Source: UBA4085 sp964556755 (GTDB lineage: Bacteria > Acidobacteriota > Aminicenantia > Aminicenantales > UBA4085). Taken from it: DNA of 64,000 nucleotides. The notes under the pieces are model-generated. The model was not told the DNA's origin. It searched no databases and worked only from the letters and a program-made list of their open reading frames with translations. The DNA lies in the NCBI GenBank assembly GCA_964556755.1, contig CAZKXI010000009.1:53738-117737 (forward strand). The letters are read 5' to 3'. Below, piece by piece: positions 18,901 through 25,912 of the stretch; position 1 is the first letter of the stretch, and the number at the start of each line of letters is the position of its first letter. The position numbers and the translations under genes are program-made.

Positions 18901-19039
18901 GGCCGGCGAGCTGCGGACGGCCGCCGACGCCAACGGGACGCCCGTCTCGATCTCCTACGCCGCCTCGAGCTCCTACGGCTCGATCCTGTCCTACTACGGC
19001 GTCCGGACGATCCGGCTGGGGGCCCGGTTCAGCTTCTAG
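15938..19039 (+). CDS. TonB-dependent receptor with carboxypeptidase-regulatory N-domain
   Basis: 1033 residues. Signal peptide AVALLILAAGWTLPASAQ, then a CarboxypepD-reg-like fold (LRGRVVDAAGKPLALVSIIAQ to LPPGVYELRFDLP, ~30-115). A plug-like domain follows (IPTGRDLRDLQAMTPG, VSILGGGVRGQEYKLDGG, VEVISAGKPAAEGPGRGASVH), then a long barrel ending in IRLGARFSF with a terminal Phe. It resembles Oar-like receptors of Acidobacteriota. The ligand is unknown; no SusD partner is present. The start overlaps the ROK gene by eight bases. Its TAG shares a CTAG with the stop of the convergent GWxTD gene. Confidence 0.88.
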   Translation: MNKGRALAAVALLILAAGWTLPASAQEPCAALRGRVVDAAGKPLALVSIIAQSPAYQGQADMRTPESGRFDFLALPPGVYELRFDLPEHKSIVRRGIVLMAGQTVKLDIVLEPSEIEEDVIVETPLPARDVLSVKSVFRLSSALLEAIPTGRDLRDLQAMTPGAVPDGKPSERAVSILGGGVRGQEYKLDGGLFADPASTYPVGNLNVDILDQVEVISAGKPAAEGPGRGASVHLLSRSGGNSFAGSLRFHLTDAALSMDAFDAAAVSGLALEPSDRTSGLYDVSLNLGGPLWEDRAWYFLNARRLAFAQANPYDPGARLAKLGTGTSTAFDREQGEWMTFLKVTVNATDKIRYAGYFHWNNLAQPVDEASFAPDIAYDATWNHQGENSYATSHTGTFELSSRSRADVRFTYVGRDVPQLSRNIYEYSYYDYVNQVGWGAAPYSIRSATKRTIGEASLTAGLDGLVGESHVLKAGISIEESNSTRDWWRINPYDSLWYDWSAGNPYYVDPSRSIGRLSLWASGVVESSLKAKEGFRRFSLFAQDSIQAGRLALDLGLRFEYNLEFLPVQSRGTLTFEYGPELNAEGLADNDLIEALIAEAAKTGLTSPFEAASITYRRLVEFLNLSPRAGLSYDIFGDGSTALKLSFARDYDTMWTGFYASSNIFSPQHVAWDWYDLDGDMMMDMPDIDDYVLLADMSEDAALNPFTYTDADGVTHKLKAPRYDTFTASLERDLGRDISLSAQFTLRNAGNLISLIDIENGYDASARDANGLIWLPLTVTEPGRDGRLGTSDDGTLTVYGLRADRPAPDYRYANIPEARQRYAAGILSFEKRMSRGWQASASVVLSSYKGDLGSDATASYATTAAYASPNGLTNAYGPLRLDRPFQARLMAAVQLPLGIELGAYFRYMSGAPYGRTLARVYFPEGFGAQTAYATVSAEALGTGRDPAFSSLDLRLHKGFRVGKAGKVDAYLDVFNLLGSSALFEDNDSAGELRTAADANGTPVSISYAASSSYGSILSYYGVRTIRLGARFSF

Positions 19040-19992
19040 CTGAAGGGCACCGACTTCTTCTGGCTGTCCTTGGCCGTCGCCCCGGCGACGGTGATGATCA
19101 GCTGGTCGTTGCCCTTGAGCTTGGCGACCGCGGCCGCGTCCCGGATATCCAGCGGCAGCTCCATGACGAACTCCTGGCTCCCCTTCGCGACCAGCTCGTC
19201 CTGCATCAGGCTGACGGGGAAGGCGGCCTTGGTCTCGTAGACCAGCTCCTTGGCGGCGCTGCGCACCTCGACCGAGACGTCGAAGGAGGTCCGCAGGACC
19301 TTGCCCTGCGAGGTGAACCAGATGCGGCCGTAAGGCAGGCTGAGGCGGAGGACGGCCGCCACCCGGCCGGGCGTCCGCTCCGTGAAGGCCAGGGCGATCT
19401 CGTAGTCGAACCGCCGGCTCCCCGACTGGAGGATGCCGGTCATCGTACGGGCGCCTTTGGGCGTGGCTGAGCGCTCGGCGATGTTCAGCTCGCGCAGCGC
19501 GGTCATGTCCATGGTCGACAGGCGGAAGCGGCCGTTGCAGTTCTGGTCGACGAAGATGACGGGGAAGTTGGCGTAGTACCAGACTTCCCGGCAGCGGGTG
19601 GCCAGGGACGACCCGACCGGATTGGTCTGCCGGTCGCTGGGCGGGCCATAGAGGACGTAGATGCGGCCGCGGTCGGTCAGGAAGCCCGCTTGGCCCTCGC
19701 CGAGAAAGAGCTTGTCGGCGGAGGCCAGGCGCATCTCGTACTCCTCGCGGAGCTCGTTGACCTCGGTGGCCGGATCGGGGTCGCGGCGCTTCCAGAAGGC
19801 CTCGACGAAGGCGGCCTTGTCCGCGTCGGGCAGGGCCAGGAAGTCCCGCCGCTCTTCCGAGGTGATCAGGTAGCGGACCTTGGACAGGAACTCGGCCATG
19901 GGCGGGGCCAGCTCTTTCTCCTGGCGGTAGACCGTGCAGGCCGCCAGCAGGGCCGGGAGGATCGCGGCGAGCGCGAGGGCTTTGGCTTTCAT
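19036..19992 (-). CDS. GWxTD-domain lipoprotein
   Basis: 318 residues from ATG 19992. LALAAILPALLAACTVYRQEK is a lipoprotein signal with its lipobox cysteine. The domain reads YLITSEERRDFLALPDADK, FWKRRDPDPATEVNELREEY and GFLTDRGRIYVLYGPPSDR; the GFLTD is the family's GWxTD motif with W replaced by F. The C-terminal half is beta-rich. GWxTD proteins are surface or periplasmic lipoproteins of unknown function, frequent in Acidobacteriota and Bacteroidota. The start overlaps the stop of the GntR gene by four bases (ATGA), so the regulator and lipoprotein are translationally coupled. Confidence 0.85.
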   Translation of the reverse strand: MKAKALALAAILPALLAACTVYRQEKELAPPMAEFLSKVRYLITSEERRDFLALPDADKAAFVEAFWKRRDPDPATEVNELREEYEMRLASADKLFLGEGQAGFLTDRGRIYVLYGPPSDRQTNPVGSSLATRCREVWYYANFPVIFVDQNCNGRFRLSTMDMTALRELNIAERSATPKGARTMTGILQSGSRRFDYEIALAFTERTPGRVAAVLRLSLPYGRIWFTSQGKVLRTSFDVSVEVRSAAKELVYETKAAFPVSLMQDELVAKGSQEFVMELPLDIRDAAAVAKLKGNDQLIITVAGATAKDSQKKSVPFS

Positions 19993-20705
19993 GGGCTCTC
20001 CTTGCCGCGGCCCGGGGCGCCCTCCAGGGCGCTGGCCTTGGCGTAATAGCGGTTGATGTACGTCTCCTGCACCTCGAACGACCAGTGGACGTCGCGGATC
20101 TGGGCCGCCGCCTCCTCCCGCCGCCCCTTGCGGATCAGGTCGATCAGGGCGGCGTGCTCCCCGATCGAGGCCTGCTCCCAGGCCTTGACGAAGCCCTGCA
20201 GGCGGGGGAAGTCGTAGAGGCGCCTCTTTAGGACCCTGACGGTCCGCTTCAGGATCTCGTTGCGGGCCAGGTCGAGGAAGACATCGTGGAAGGCCAGGTT
20301 CTTCTCGTAATAGAGGTCGAAGTCGTCGTGGCCGATGGCCGCCCTCATCTCGGCGTTGAGCCGCTCCATGCGGGCCACGTCGGCCTCCTTCAGGCGGGGG
20401 AAGGCGTCCCGCAGGGCGGCGCTCTCCAGGGCCCCGATGATCTCGTAGCAGTCGCGGATGTCGTCCAGGCCGAGGCCGTTGACCACGATGCGGCGGCGGG
20501 GCAGGATGGAGACGAAGCCCTCCATCTCCAGCTGGAGCAGGGCCTCGCGAAGAGGGGTCCGGCTGACGCCCAGGCGGCGGCAGGTCGCCTCCACGTCGAT
20601 GGCCGCCCCGGGGCGCAGGCCGCCGGTCCGCATCTGCTCCCCCAGGTGCTCGTAGACCTGCTCCTTGAGCGATTTGATGGTTAAGATGGGCTTGCTCTCG
20701 GGCAC
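19989..20705 (-). CDS. GntR-family regulator with FCD domain
   Basis: About 238 residues from GTG 20705, chosen because GGGGAGG lies just upstream; ATG 20756 would add 17 residues. The winged helix is typical: LKEQVYEHLGEQMRTGGLRPG, VEATCRRLGVSRTPLREALLQLEMEGFVSILPRR. The C-terminal all-helical FCD domain contains the usual acidic/His ligand positions (DLYYEKNLAFHDVFLDLARN, GEHAALIDLIRKG), so it probably binds a carboxylate ligand, possibly with a metal. Members usually repress catabolic operons. Coupling with a lipoprotein gene is not a standard arrangement and its targets are unknown. Confidence 0.87.
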   Translation of the reverse strand: MPESKPILTIKSLKEQVYEHLGEQMRTGGLRPGAAIDVEATCRRLGVSRTPLREALLQLEMEGFVSILPRRRIVVNGLGLDDIRDCYEIIGALESAALRDAFPRLKEADVARMERLNAEMRAAIGHDDFDLYYEKNLAFHDVFLDLARNEILKRTVRVLKRRLYDFPRLQGFVKAWEQASIGEHAALIDLIRKGRREEAAAQIRDVHWSFEVQETYINRYYAKASALEGAPGRGKESP

Positions 20706-20830
20706 GTCGTCCTCCCCGGGGGCAGTATAGGGGATCGCGGCCAGATGATTCAACATCCCCGCGGCCTTCCATCGCTGCTCCTATCTTCGGGAGGCCAAGG
20801 CGGTTCGTGGTATCGGCCGACGGCGAAATC

Positions 20831-20889
20831 GCCCTGGCGGGGACGGTTGCGGCAACGTCCCAACTAGGGCTCCGCAAGCTCCGCGAGGG
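20831..20889 (+). repeat. Hairpin repeat, copy 1
   Basis: GCCCTGGCGGGGAC, a loop segment GGTTGCGGCAAC, GTCCCAACTAGGGC, then TCCGCAAGCTCCGCG. The two 14-base arms pair with two mismatches, and the loop itself pairs as GTTG-CGG-CAAC. See copies at 20925 and 21073. Confidence 0.7.
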
Positions 20890-20924
20890 CCCAGCCTTTT
20901 TCCATATCTCTCTGAGGGCACCCA

Positions 20925-20987
20925 GCCCTGGCGGGGACTATCGAAGCGACGTCCCGGCTAGGGCTTCGCAAGCTCCGCGGGCGCCGA
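20925..20987 (+). repeat. Hairpin repeat, copy 2
   Basis: Same arms (GCCCTGGCGGGGAC/GTCCCGGCTAGGGC) around TATCGAAGCGAC, whose inner stem is TCG-AAG-CGA, then TTCGCAAGCTCCGCGGGCG. The inner stem differs from copy 1 by a compensating T-A to C-G change. Confidence 0.75.
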
Positions 20988-21072
20988 GGGATGTTTGAGC
21001 ACGCGACGAGGCTGCGGAATCCTGATGGAGGGGGTGATCTCAATGATCGGGAGGTTTCACGTGCGGAGTTCC

Positions 21073-21135
21073 GCCCTGGCGGGGACAATCGAAGCGACGT
21101 CCCTGCTAGGGCTTCGCAAGCGCCGCAGGCGCCGA
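21073..21135 (+). repeat. Hairpin repeat, copy 3
   Basis: Arms GCCCTGGCGGGGAC/GTCCCTGCTAGGGC pair fully when G-T wobbles are allowed; loop AATCGAAGCGAC; tail TTCGCAAGCGCCGCAGGCG. The 20986-21072 spacer between copies 2 and 3 shows no gene. Confidence 0.75.
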
Positions 21136-21149
21136 TGGCCGGGACGACT

Positions 21150-21226
21150 AAGGCCCGCCGAGAGCGAGACCATGCGTGGCCAGCCATGGTCTGATCGCGG
21201 GCCTTGTACCCTCGCCCCCGAGGGTA
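21150..21226 (+). promoter_or_regulatory. Nested stem and following hairpin upstream of the ABC exporter
   Basis: A perfect 9-bp outer stem AAGGCCCGC (21150-21158)/GCGGGCCTT (21197-21205) encloses a near-perfect palindrome GACCATG...CATGGTC (21168-21191, 10 of 12 pairs). Directly after it, TACCCTCG-CCCC-CGAGGGTA (21207-21226) is a perfect 8-bp hairpin without a T run. A -10-like GATAAT lies at 21285-21290. Could be a structured leader, an operator cluster or a small RNA. Confidence 0.45.
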
Positions 21227-21311
21227 TACCCCGAACCGCCCTTCACGGAAGCAGCGACATCTGGCCGCCGGGAAGCGGCTGTGGGATAATGGTCCTTCGC
21301 AAGGAGCCCGC

Positions 21312-22055
21312 ATGATCGACATCCAGAACGTTTCCAAGAGCTATGCCAAGGGCAAGGTCAAGGCCGTCGACGGCCTGACCCTGACCGTCCGCCCGGGCGA
21401 GATCTTCGGCTTTCTCGGCCCCAACGGCGCCGGCAAGACGACGACCATCAAGCTGATCGTCGGCCTGCTGCGGCCCGACGCGGGGGCCATCACGGTGGCC
21501 GGGTTCGACAACCAGCGCCAGGCCCTCCAGGCCAAGGCCGTCACCACCTATGTCCCCGACACGCCCGAGATCTACGAGCGGCTGACCGGACTGGAATACC
21601 TCAACTTCATCGGCGACGTCTACGGCGTGCCCCGGGCCGACCGGCTCGAGCGCATCCGCAAATGGCTGGACGTCTTCGAGCTGGCCGGGGCCGTGGGCTC
21701 GCCCATCCAGAGCTATTCCCACGGCATGCGGCAGAAGATCGTGCTGATCGCCGCCCTCCTGCCCGGGCCCAAGGTCATGGTCCTGGACGAGCCGATGGTC
21801 GGCCTGGACGCCCGGGCCGCCCACCACATGAAGGAGCTGATGCGAGACCACTGCGACCGCGGCGGCACGCTCTTCTTCTCCACCCACATCATGGAAGTGG
21901 CCGAGCGGCTCTGCGACCGGATCGGGATCATCCACGAAGGCCGGCTGATCGCCTGCGGCACCCTGGCCGAGCTGCGGGCCGGGGCCGCGGCCCGGACCGT
22001 GGACGCGGCCGGGACATCGCTGGAGTCGATCTTCCTGGAGCTGACGGACCGATGA
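21312..22055 (+). CDS. ABC transporter ATP-binding protein
   Basis: 247 residues from ATG 21312, which has AAGGAG upstream; the longer frame is not supported. Walker A GPNGAGKTTT, Q-loop region, signature YSHGMRQKI (a variant of LSGGQ), Walker B VMVLDEP and the switch His in FFSTHIME are all present, so the ATPase should be active. The single-nucleotide-binding-domain layout with short C-terminus is that of ABC-2-type exporters. The start of the membrane protein gene overlaps its stop by four bases. Substrate unknown. Confidence 0.93.
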   Translation: MIDIQNVSKSYAKGKVKAVDGLTLTVRPGEIFGFLGPNGAGKTTTIKLIVGLLRPDAGAITVAGFDNQRQALQAKAVTTYVPDTPEIYERLTGLEYLNFIGDVYGVPRADRLERIRKWLDVFELAGAVGSPIQSYSHGMRQKIVLIAALLPGPKVMVLDEPMVGLDARAAHHMKELMRDHCDRGGTLFFSTHIMEVAERLCDRIGIIHEGRLIACGTLAELRAGAAARTVDAAGTSLESIFLELTDR

Positions 22056-23740
22056 GCCGGCTCGGCGCCCTGGTCCGGACCTCCCTGCGGGTCAATTTCG
22101 GCCTGTCGGTCCTGCGGCCGCGGGAGATCCTGAAGCACAAGAAAGACATCTGGCTCCTGCCCCTTATCCTGCTGGGGATCGCGGGACTCGTCCCGCTGCT
22201 GGTCTACTACTTTAAGGGCATCCGCTGGGTCTACAACCTGCTGGCTCCCGTCAACCAGCAGCCGGCCATCCTGACCTTCGGTCTTCTGGCCGGCCAGTTC
22301 CTCATCCTGGTCTTCGGCTTCTACTACGTGATCTCGGCGTTCTACTTTTCCCGCGACATTCACCTGCTCGTCCCGCTGCCCTTGACGCCGACGGAGGTCC
22401 TGCTGTCCAAGTTCACGGTCATCCTGGTCAACGAGTGGATGACCGCGGCGCCGCTGGTGCTGCCCGTCCTGATCCAGTTCGGCCTGCTGTCCCAGGCCGG
22501 GCCCCGCTACTGGATCGAGGCGGCTCTGGTCTACCTGCTCCTGCCGGTCATCCCCCTGGCCCTGGTCGCCCTTGTGGCGGTCATCCTGATGCGGGCTGTC
22601 AACCTGGGCCGCCGCAAGGACTTCCTGATCGTGGCCGGGAGCTTGATCCTCATGGCCGCCGTATTCGGCGCCCAGTTCGCCCTGAACCGCTCCATGGACG
22701 ACTCGTTTGACCAGACCGCGGTGATCCGGCTTCTATCGGCTCCGGACGGCCTGGTCCAGAGCGTGGGGGCCCGCTTTCCGCCCAGCGTCTGGGCCAGCCG
22801 GGCCCTGGCTTTCGGGTTCCGAGCCCCGGGTCCGGCCGGGCTGCTGCTCTATCTGGGCGTCTCGCTGGGGCTTTTCGGGCTCATCCTGGCCGCGGCGCGG
22901 CGATTCTTCTACCGCGGCTTGATCGGCCTCAGCGAGCGGAGCGGCCCCCGCAAGGCCCTGGCCCGCGGGGCGTTGGAAAGGGGGATCGCGGGGGGCGCCA
23001 GGCCGGCTAGGGCCGTCTTCCTCCGGGAGCTGCGGATCATGAACCGGACGCCGATCTTCCTCCTCAACGGCGTCCTCTCGGCCCTCCTGGTGCCGGTCAT
23101 CTTCGTCCTCATGAGCAAGCTCGATACGGGAACCGGCTCCGACTCGGCCCAAATCATCGGCCTCCTGCTATCGGCCAATCCGGCCACCGCGATCCTGGGC
23201 TCGGCCATGTTCATGACCCTTTGCGCCGCCATCAACGGCACGGCCTCCTCGGCCTTCTCCCGCGAGGGAGCCCAATTCTGGATGTCTCAGGTCATCCCGG
23301 TCGCGCCCCGCGTCCAGGTCCGCGGCAAGCTTTTGCACGCCCTGACCATCGCTTTAATCGGTCTGGCGGCCGCCTTGGCCGCATGCTTCTTCGTCTTCCG
23401 CCTGCGGCCGATTCACCTGGCCGCGGCCGCGGCCCTGGCCGTGCCGGCGACTTTTCTGCTGACGGTGGTCGGGCTGATCATCGACCTGTCCAGGCCTCTC
23501 CTGGTCTGGTCCAATCCCCAGAAGGCCATCAAGCAGAACCTCAACGTGCTGCTGGCCCTCTTCGCGGACGCCGGCATCCTGTTCGGCGGCTTCGCGCTGG
23601 TCCGGATGCTGACGAAGGCCGGGTTGTCGACCCGGCCCCTGCTGTTCGCGGTGGGAGCGGCCTTCGCCGTTCTGGGCGTCACGGCCTACATTCTTCTGGG
23701 CGCCTTCGCCGAGAAGCGCTACCGGGCCATCGAGAGCTGA
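22052..23740 (+). CDS. ABC-2-type exporter membrane subunit
   Basis: 562 residues from ATG 22052 (overlapping the ATPase stop). About twelve hydrophobic segments in two halves; a cytoplasmic loop around residues 285-330 is rich in Arg/Gly/Ala. The first half contains FYFSRDIHLLVPLPLTPTEVLLSKF, a feature of YhaP/Bacillus-type large ABC-2 permeases in which the segment after the second helix is conserved (PLPxxPxxIxxxKF). With the ATPase it forms a two-gene exporter. Substrate is unknown: drug, peptide or lipid. The only regulatory clue is the structured DNA at 20831-21226 upstream. Confidence 0.85.
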   Translation: MSRLGALVRTSLRVNFGLSVLRPREILKHKKDIWLLPLILLGIAGLVPLLVYYFKGIRWVYNLLAPVNQQPAILTFGLLAGQFLILVFGFYYVISAFYFSRDIHLLVPLPLTPTEVLLSKFTVILVNEWMTAAPLVLPVLIQFGLLSQAGPRYWIEAALVYLLLPVIPLALVALVAVILMRAVNLGRRKDFLIVAGSLILMAAVFGAQFALNRSMDDSFDQTAVIRLLSAPDGLVQSVGARFPPSVWASRALAFGFRAPGPAGLLLYLGVSLGLFGLILAAARRFFYRGLIGLSERSGPRKALARGALERGIAGGARPARAVFLRELRIMNRTPIFLLNGVLSALLVPVIFVLMSKLDTGTGSDSAQIIGLLLSANPATAILGSAMFMTLCAAINGTASSAFSREGAQFWMSQVIPVAPRVQVRGKLLHALTIALIGLAAALAACFFVFRLRPIHLAAAAALAVPATFLLTVVGLIIDLSRPLLVWSNPQKAIKQNLNVLLALFADAGILFGGFALVRMLTKAGLSTRPLLFAVGAAFAVLGVTAYILLGAFAEKRYRAIES

Positions 23741-23800
23741 AAATCGGTGCGAATCGGGCGGCATGCAATCCGCGCGATCCGGACTGAAGGCGTGCTCTCG

Positions 23801-25345
23801 CTACCAGAAAATCGCGTAGAGGACGAGCGTCGCAGCGATGATCAGTGGCCCGATCCACTTGATGCCCCGGGCCGGAGTCATGTCGAAGCCTTGCTGGACG
23901 GGCATGACCACCGGCGCCTTGAGCGGCTTGAGCAGGGTCATGAGCGTCAGGACCGCGATCAGGATCACGAACGTGATCGCCATCCGGTTGAGGAAGGCGA
24001 TGGAGCTGAACTTCCACATCAGCAGGCCGTAGATCGGGGCGTTCAGAAGCAGCGAGACCAGGCCGGCCGAGCGGGGGGTCTTCTTGACGAACAGGCCGAA
24101 GAGGAAGGCGGCCAGGACGCCGGGCGAGACGAAGCCCTGGAACTCCTGGATGTAGTTGAAGATGCCCTTGAACTTGGGGTTGCCCAGCTGGGGCGCGATG
24201 AGGCAAACGACGATGACGAAGACCAGGGTGGCCCAGCGGCCGAGGCGAACCAGTGATTTCTGGCTGGCGTCCTTCTTGATGTGACGCTTATAGATGTCCA
24301 TCGTCAGCAGGGTGGAGACGGAGTTGAGCAGCGAGCCGAGGGTGCTGATGACCGCTCCGGCCAGGGCGGCCAGGATGAAGCCGCGCATGCCGGGCCCGAC
24401 CAGGTTCCGGATCAGCAGAGGGTAGGCCTGGTCCGTAGTCGCCCCGGGCGCCAGCAGCTGGGACCTGTAGAGCTGCCAGGAGATGATGCCGGGGATGATG
24501 ATGATGAACGGGATCAGCAGCTTCAGGGAGGCGGCAAAGAGGATGCCGCGCTGGCCCTGCTTGAGGCTCCTGGCGGCCAGGGTCCGCTGGGTGATGAACT
24601 GGTTCAGCCCCCAGTAGTAGAAGTTGGGGATCCACAGCCCGATGACCAGGGCCGGCCAGGGGATGACCGGATGGTCGGCCGGCATGATCATATGGAGCTT
24701 GTCGGCGTTGGCGGCCAGGAAGGGGGCCACGCCGCCGACGGCCCGCAGCCCCACGATCAGGGTGACGATGCCGCCGAAGATGAGCGCCGATCCCTGGAAC
24801 AGGTCGGCCCAGGCCACCGCCTTGAGGCCGCCCCAGGTCGTGTAGAGGGCGGCGATGACGCCGATCATCCAGACCGATTTGACCAAGTCCACCCCGAAGA
24901 TCGTCTGCAGGGCCAGGGCTCCGGTGTAGACGACGGCGGCGAAGGAGACCAAGACGTAGATGATCAGCAGGTAGACGGCCATCAGGGAGCGGGCAGCCGG
25001 GGTATAGCGGTACTCCAGGTACTCGGGGATGGTGTAGATGCCGGCCTTGAGGAACTTGGGCAGGAAGAAGGCGGCCACCAGCACCAGGCAGATGGCGGCC
25101 ATCCACTCGTAGCTGGCCACGGCCAGGCCGGCGCTGCCGGCGCCCTGCCCGGACATGCCCACGAACTGCTCGGTCGAGATGTTGGCGGCGATGAGCGAGA
25201 AGCCGATCAGCGGCCAGACCAGGCCGCGGCCGGCCAGGAAGAAGTCCTCCCCGGAGCGGCTCTTGCGGCTCTTGTACATGCTGACGCCGATGACGACGGC
25301 GAAGAAGGCGGCGAAGATGGAGATGTCGGCCCAGTGTAGGTTCAT
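23801..25345 (-). CDS. Sodium:solute symporter (SSS/SLC5 family)
   Basis: 514 residues from ATG 25345, preceded by AAGGAG; the longer frame lacks support. Fourteen or so membrane helices of the LeuT fold. Family motifs: DFFLAGRGLVWPLIGFSLIAANISTEQFVG, PEYLEYRYTPAARSLMA, TTWGGLKAVAWADLFQGS and WGLNQFITQRTLAARS. This subgroup resembles SGLT-like sugar or inositol symporters, but substrates vary widely (sugars, amino acids, sialic acid). It sits alone, convergent with the ABC exporter and divergent from DUF302. Confidence 0.88.
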   Translation of the reverse strand: MNLHWADISIFAAFFAVVIGVSMYKSRKSRSGEDFFLAGRGLVWPLIGFSLIAANISTEQFVGMSGQGAGSAGLAVASYEWMAAICLVLVAAFFLPKFLKAGIYTIPEYLEYRYTPAARSLMAVYLLIIYVLVSFAAVVYTGALALQTIFGVDLVKSVWMIGVIAALYTTWGGLKAVAWADLFQGSALIFGGIVTLIVGLRAVGGVAPFLAANADKLHMIMPADHPVIPWPALVIGLWIPNFYYWGLNQFITQRTLAARSLKQGQRGILFAASLKLLIPFIIIIPGIISWQLYRSQLLAPGATTDQAYPLLIRNLVGPGMRGFILAALAGAVISTLGSLLNSVSTLLTMDIYKRHIKKDASQKSLVRLGRWATLVFVIVVCLIAPQLGNPKFKGIFNYIQEFQGFVSPGVLAAFLFGLFVKKTPRSAGLVSLLLNAPIYGLLMWKFSSIAFLNRMAITFVILIAVLTLMTLLKPLKAPVVMPVQQGFDMTPARGIKWIGPLIIAATLVLYAIFW

Positions 25346-25461
25346 GGTCGCTCCTTGGCCGGGAGATTGTCCGCCCCCTATTCTATCCACCCCGCCGTTC
25401 TTGGCAACCGCTCGTTTGCGATACAATGGGGGGCGGCCGCGGAGGCCGAGGAGGTACGGAC

Positions 25462-25848
25462 ATGGCCGAGCTCGATTACACCGTGACGTCCGCGATGCCG
25501 TTCGACCGGGCCGTCGAAGCGGTTCTTGAGGGCGCCAAGCGCCAGGGCTTCGGCGTGCTCCATGTCCATGACGTCCAGGCCACTCTGGCGGCCAAGGGCT
25601 TCGTCCGCGGCCCTCTCAAGATCATCGAGGTCTGCCACCCGCGGCACGCCTACGACGTCCTGGCTTGTGACCCCAAGATCTCCCTGATGCTGCCCTGCCC
25701 GATCAGCGTCTATGAGGAGGGGGGGACGGTCCGGGTCAGCGCCCTCCGGCCCAAGCTGATGGGCGCGTTCTATCCCGGAGCCGGCATCGAGGCCACGGCC
25801 GAAGCCGTCGACGCGGCCGTGCGGGCTATCGTCGACGCGGCTCTCTGA
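25462..25848 (+). CDS. DUF302 protein
   Basis: 128 residues from ATG 25462, after GGAGG. The fold is marked by MPFDRAVEAVLEGAKRQGFGVL, VHDVQATLAAKG and IEVCHPRHAYDVLACDPKISLMLPCPISVYEE, the conserved DUF302 core with Cys/His and PC motif. The family is a small alpha-beta domain of unknown function, sometimes linked to metal or sulfur stress. A TACAAT box lies about 35 bases upstream with a TTGGCA at short spacing. No signal peptide, so it is cytoplasmic. Confidence 0.85.
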   Translation: MAELDYTVTSAMPFDRAVEAVLEGAKRQGFGVLHVHDVQATLAAKGFVRGPLKIIEVCHPRHAYDVLACDPKISLMLPCPISVYEEGGTVRVSALRPKLMGAFYPGAGIEATAEAVDAAVRAIVDAAL

Positions 25849-25912
25849 AGGCCCGGCCGGAGGGCGCGCCGGGATCGCCCGGCGGCGTTCGCTTCGCGCC
25901 CGGGAGGGTGCT

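Noticed and set aside
20831..21135. Integron attC sites or a CRISPR array
   Set aside because: No integrase, no gene cassettes and no attC core-site consensus; only three copies with unequal 31 to 85-base spacers and no Cas genes.
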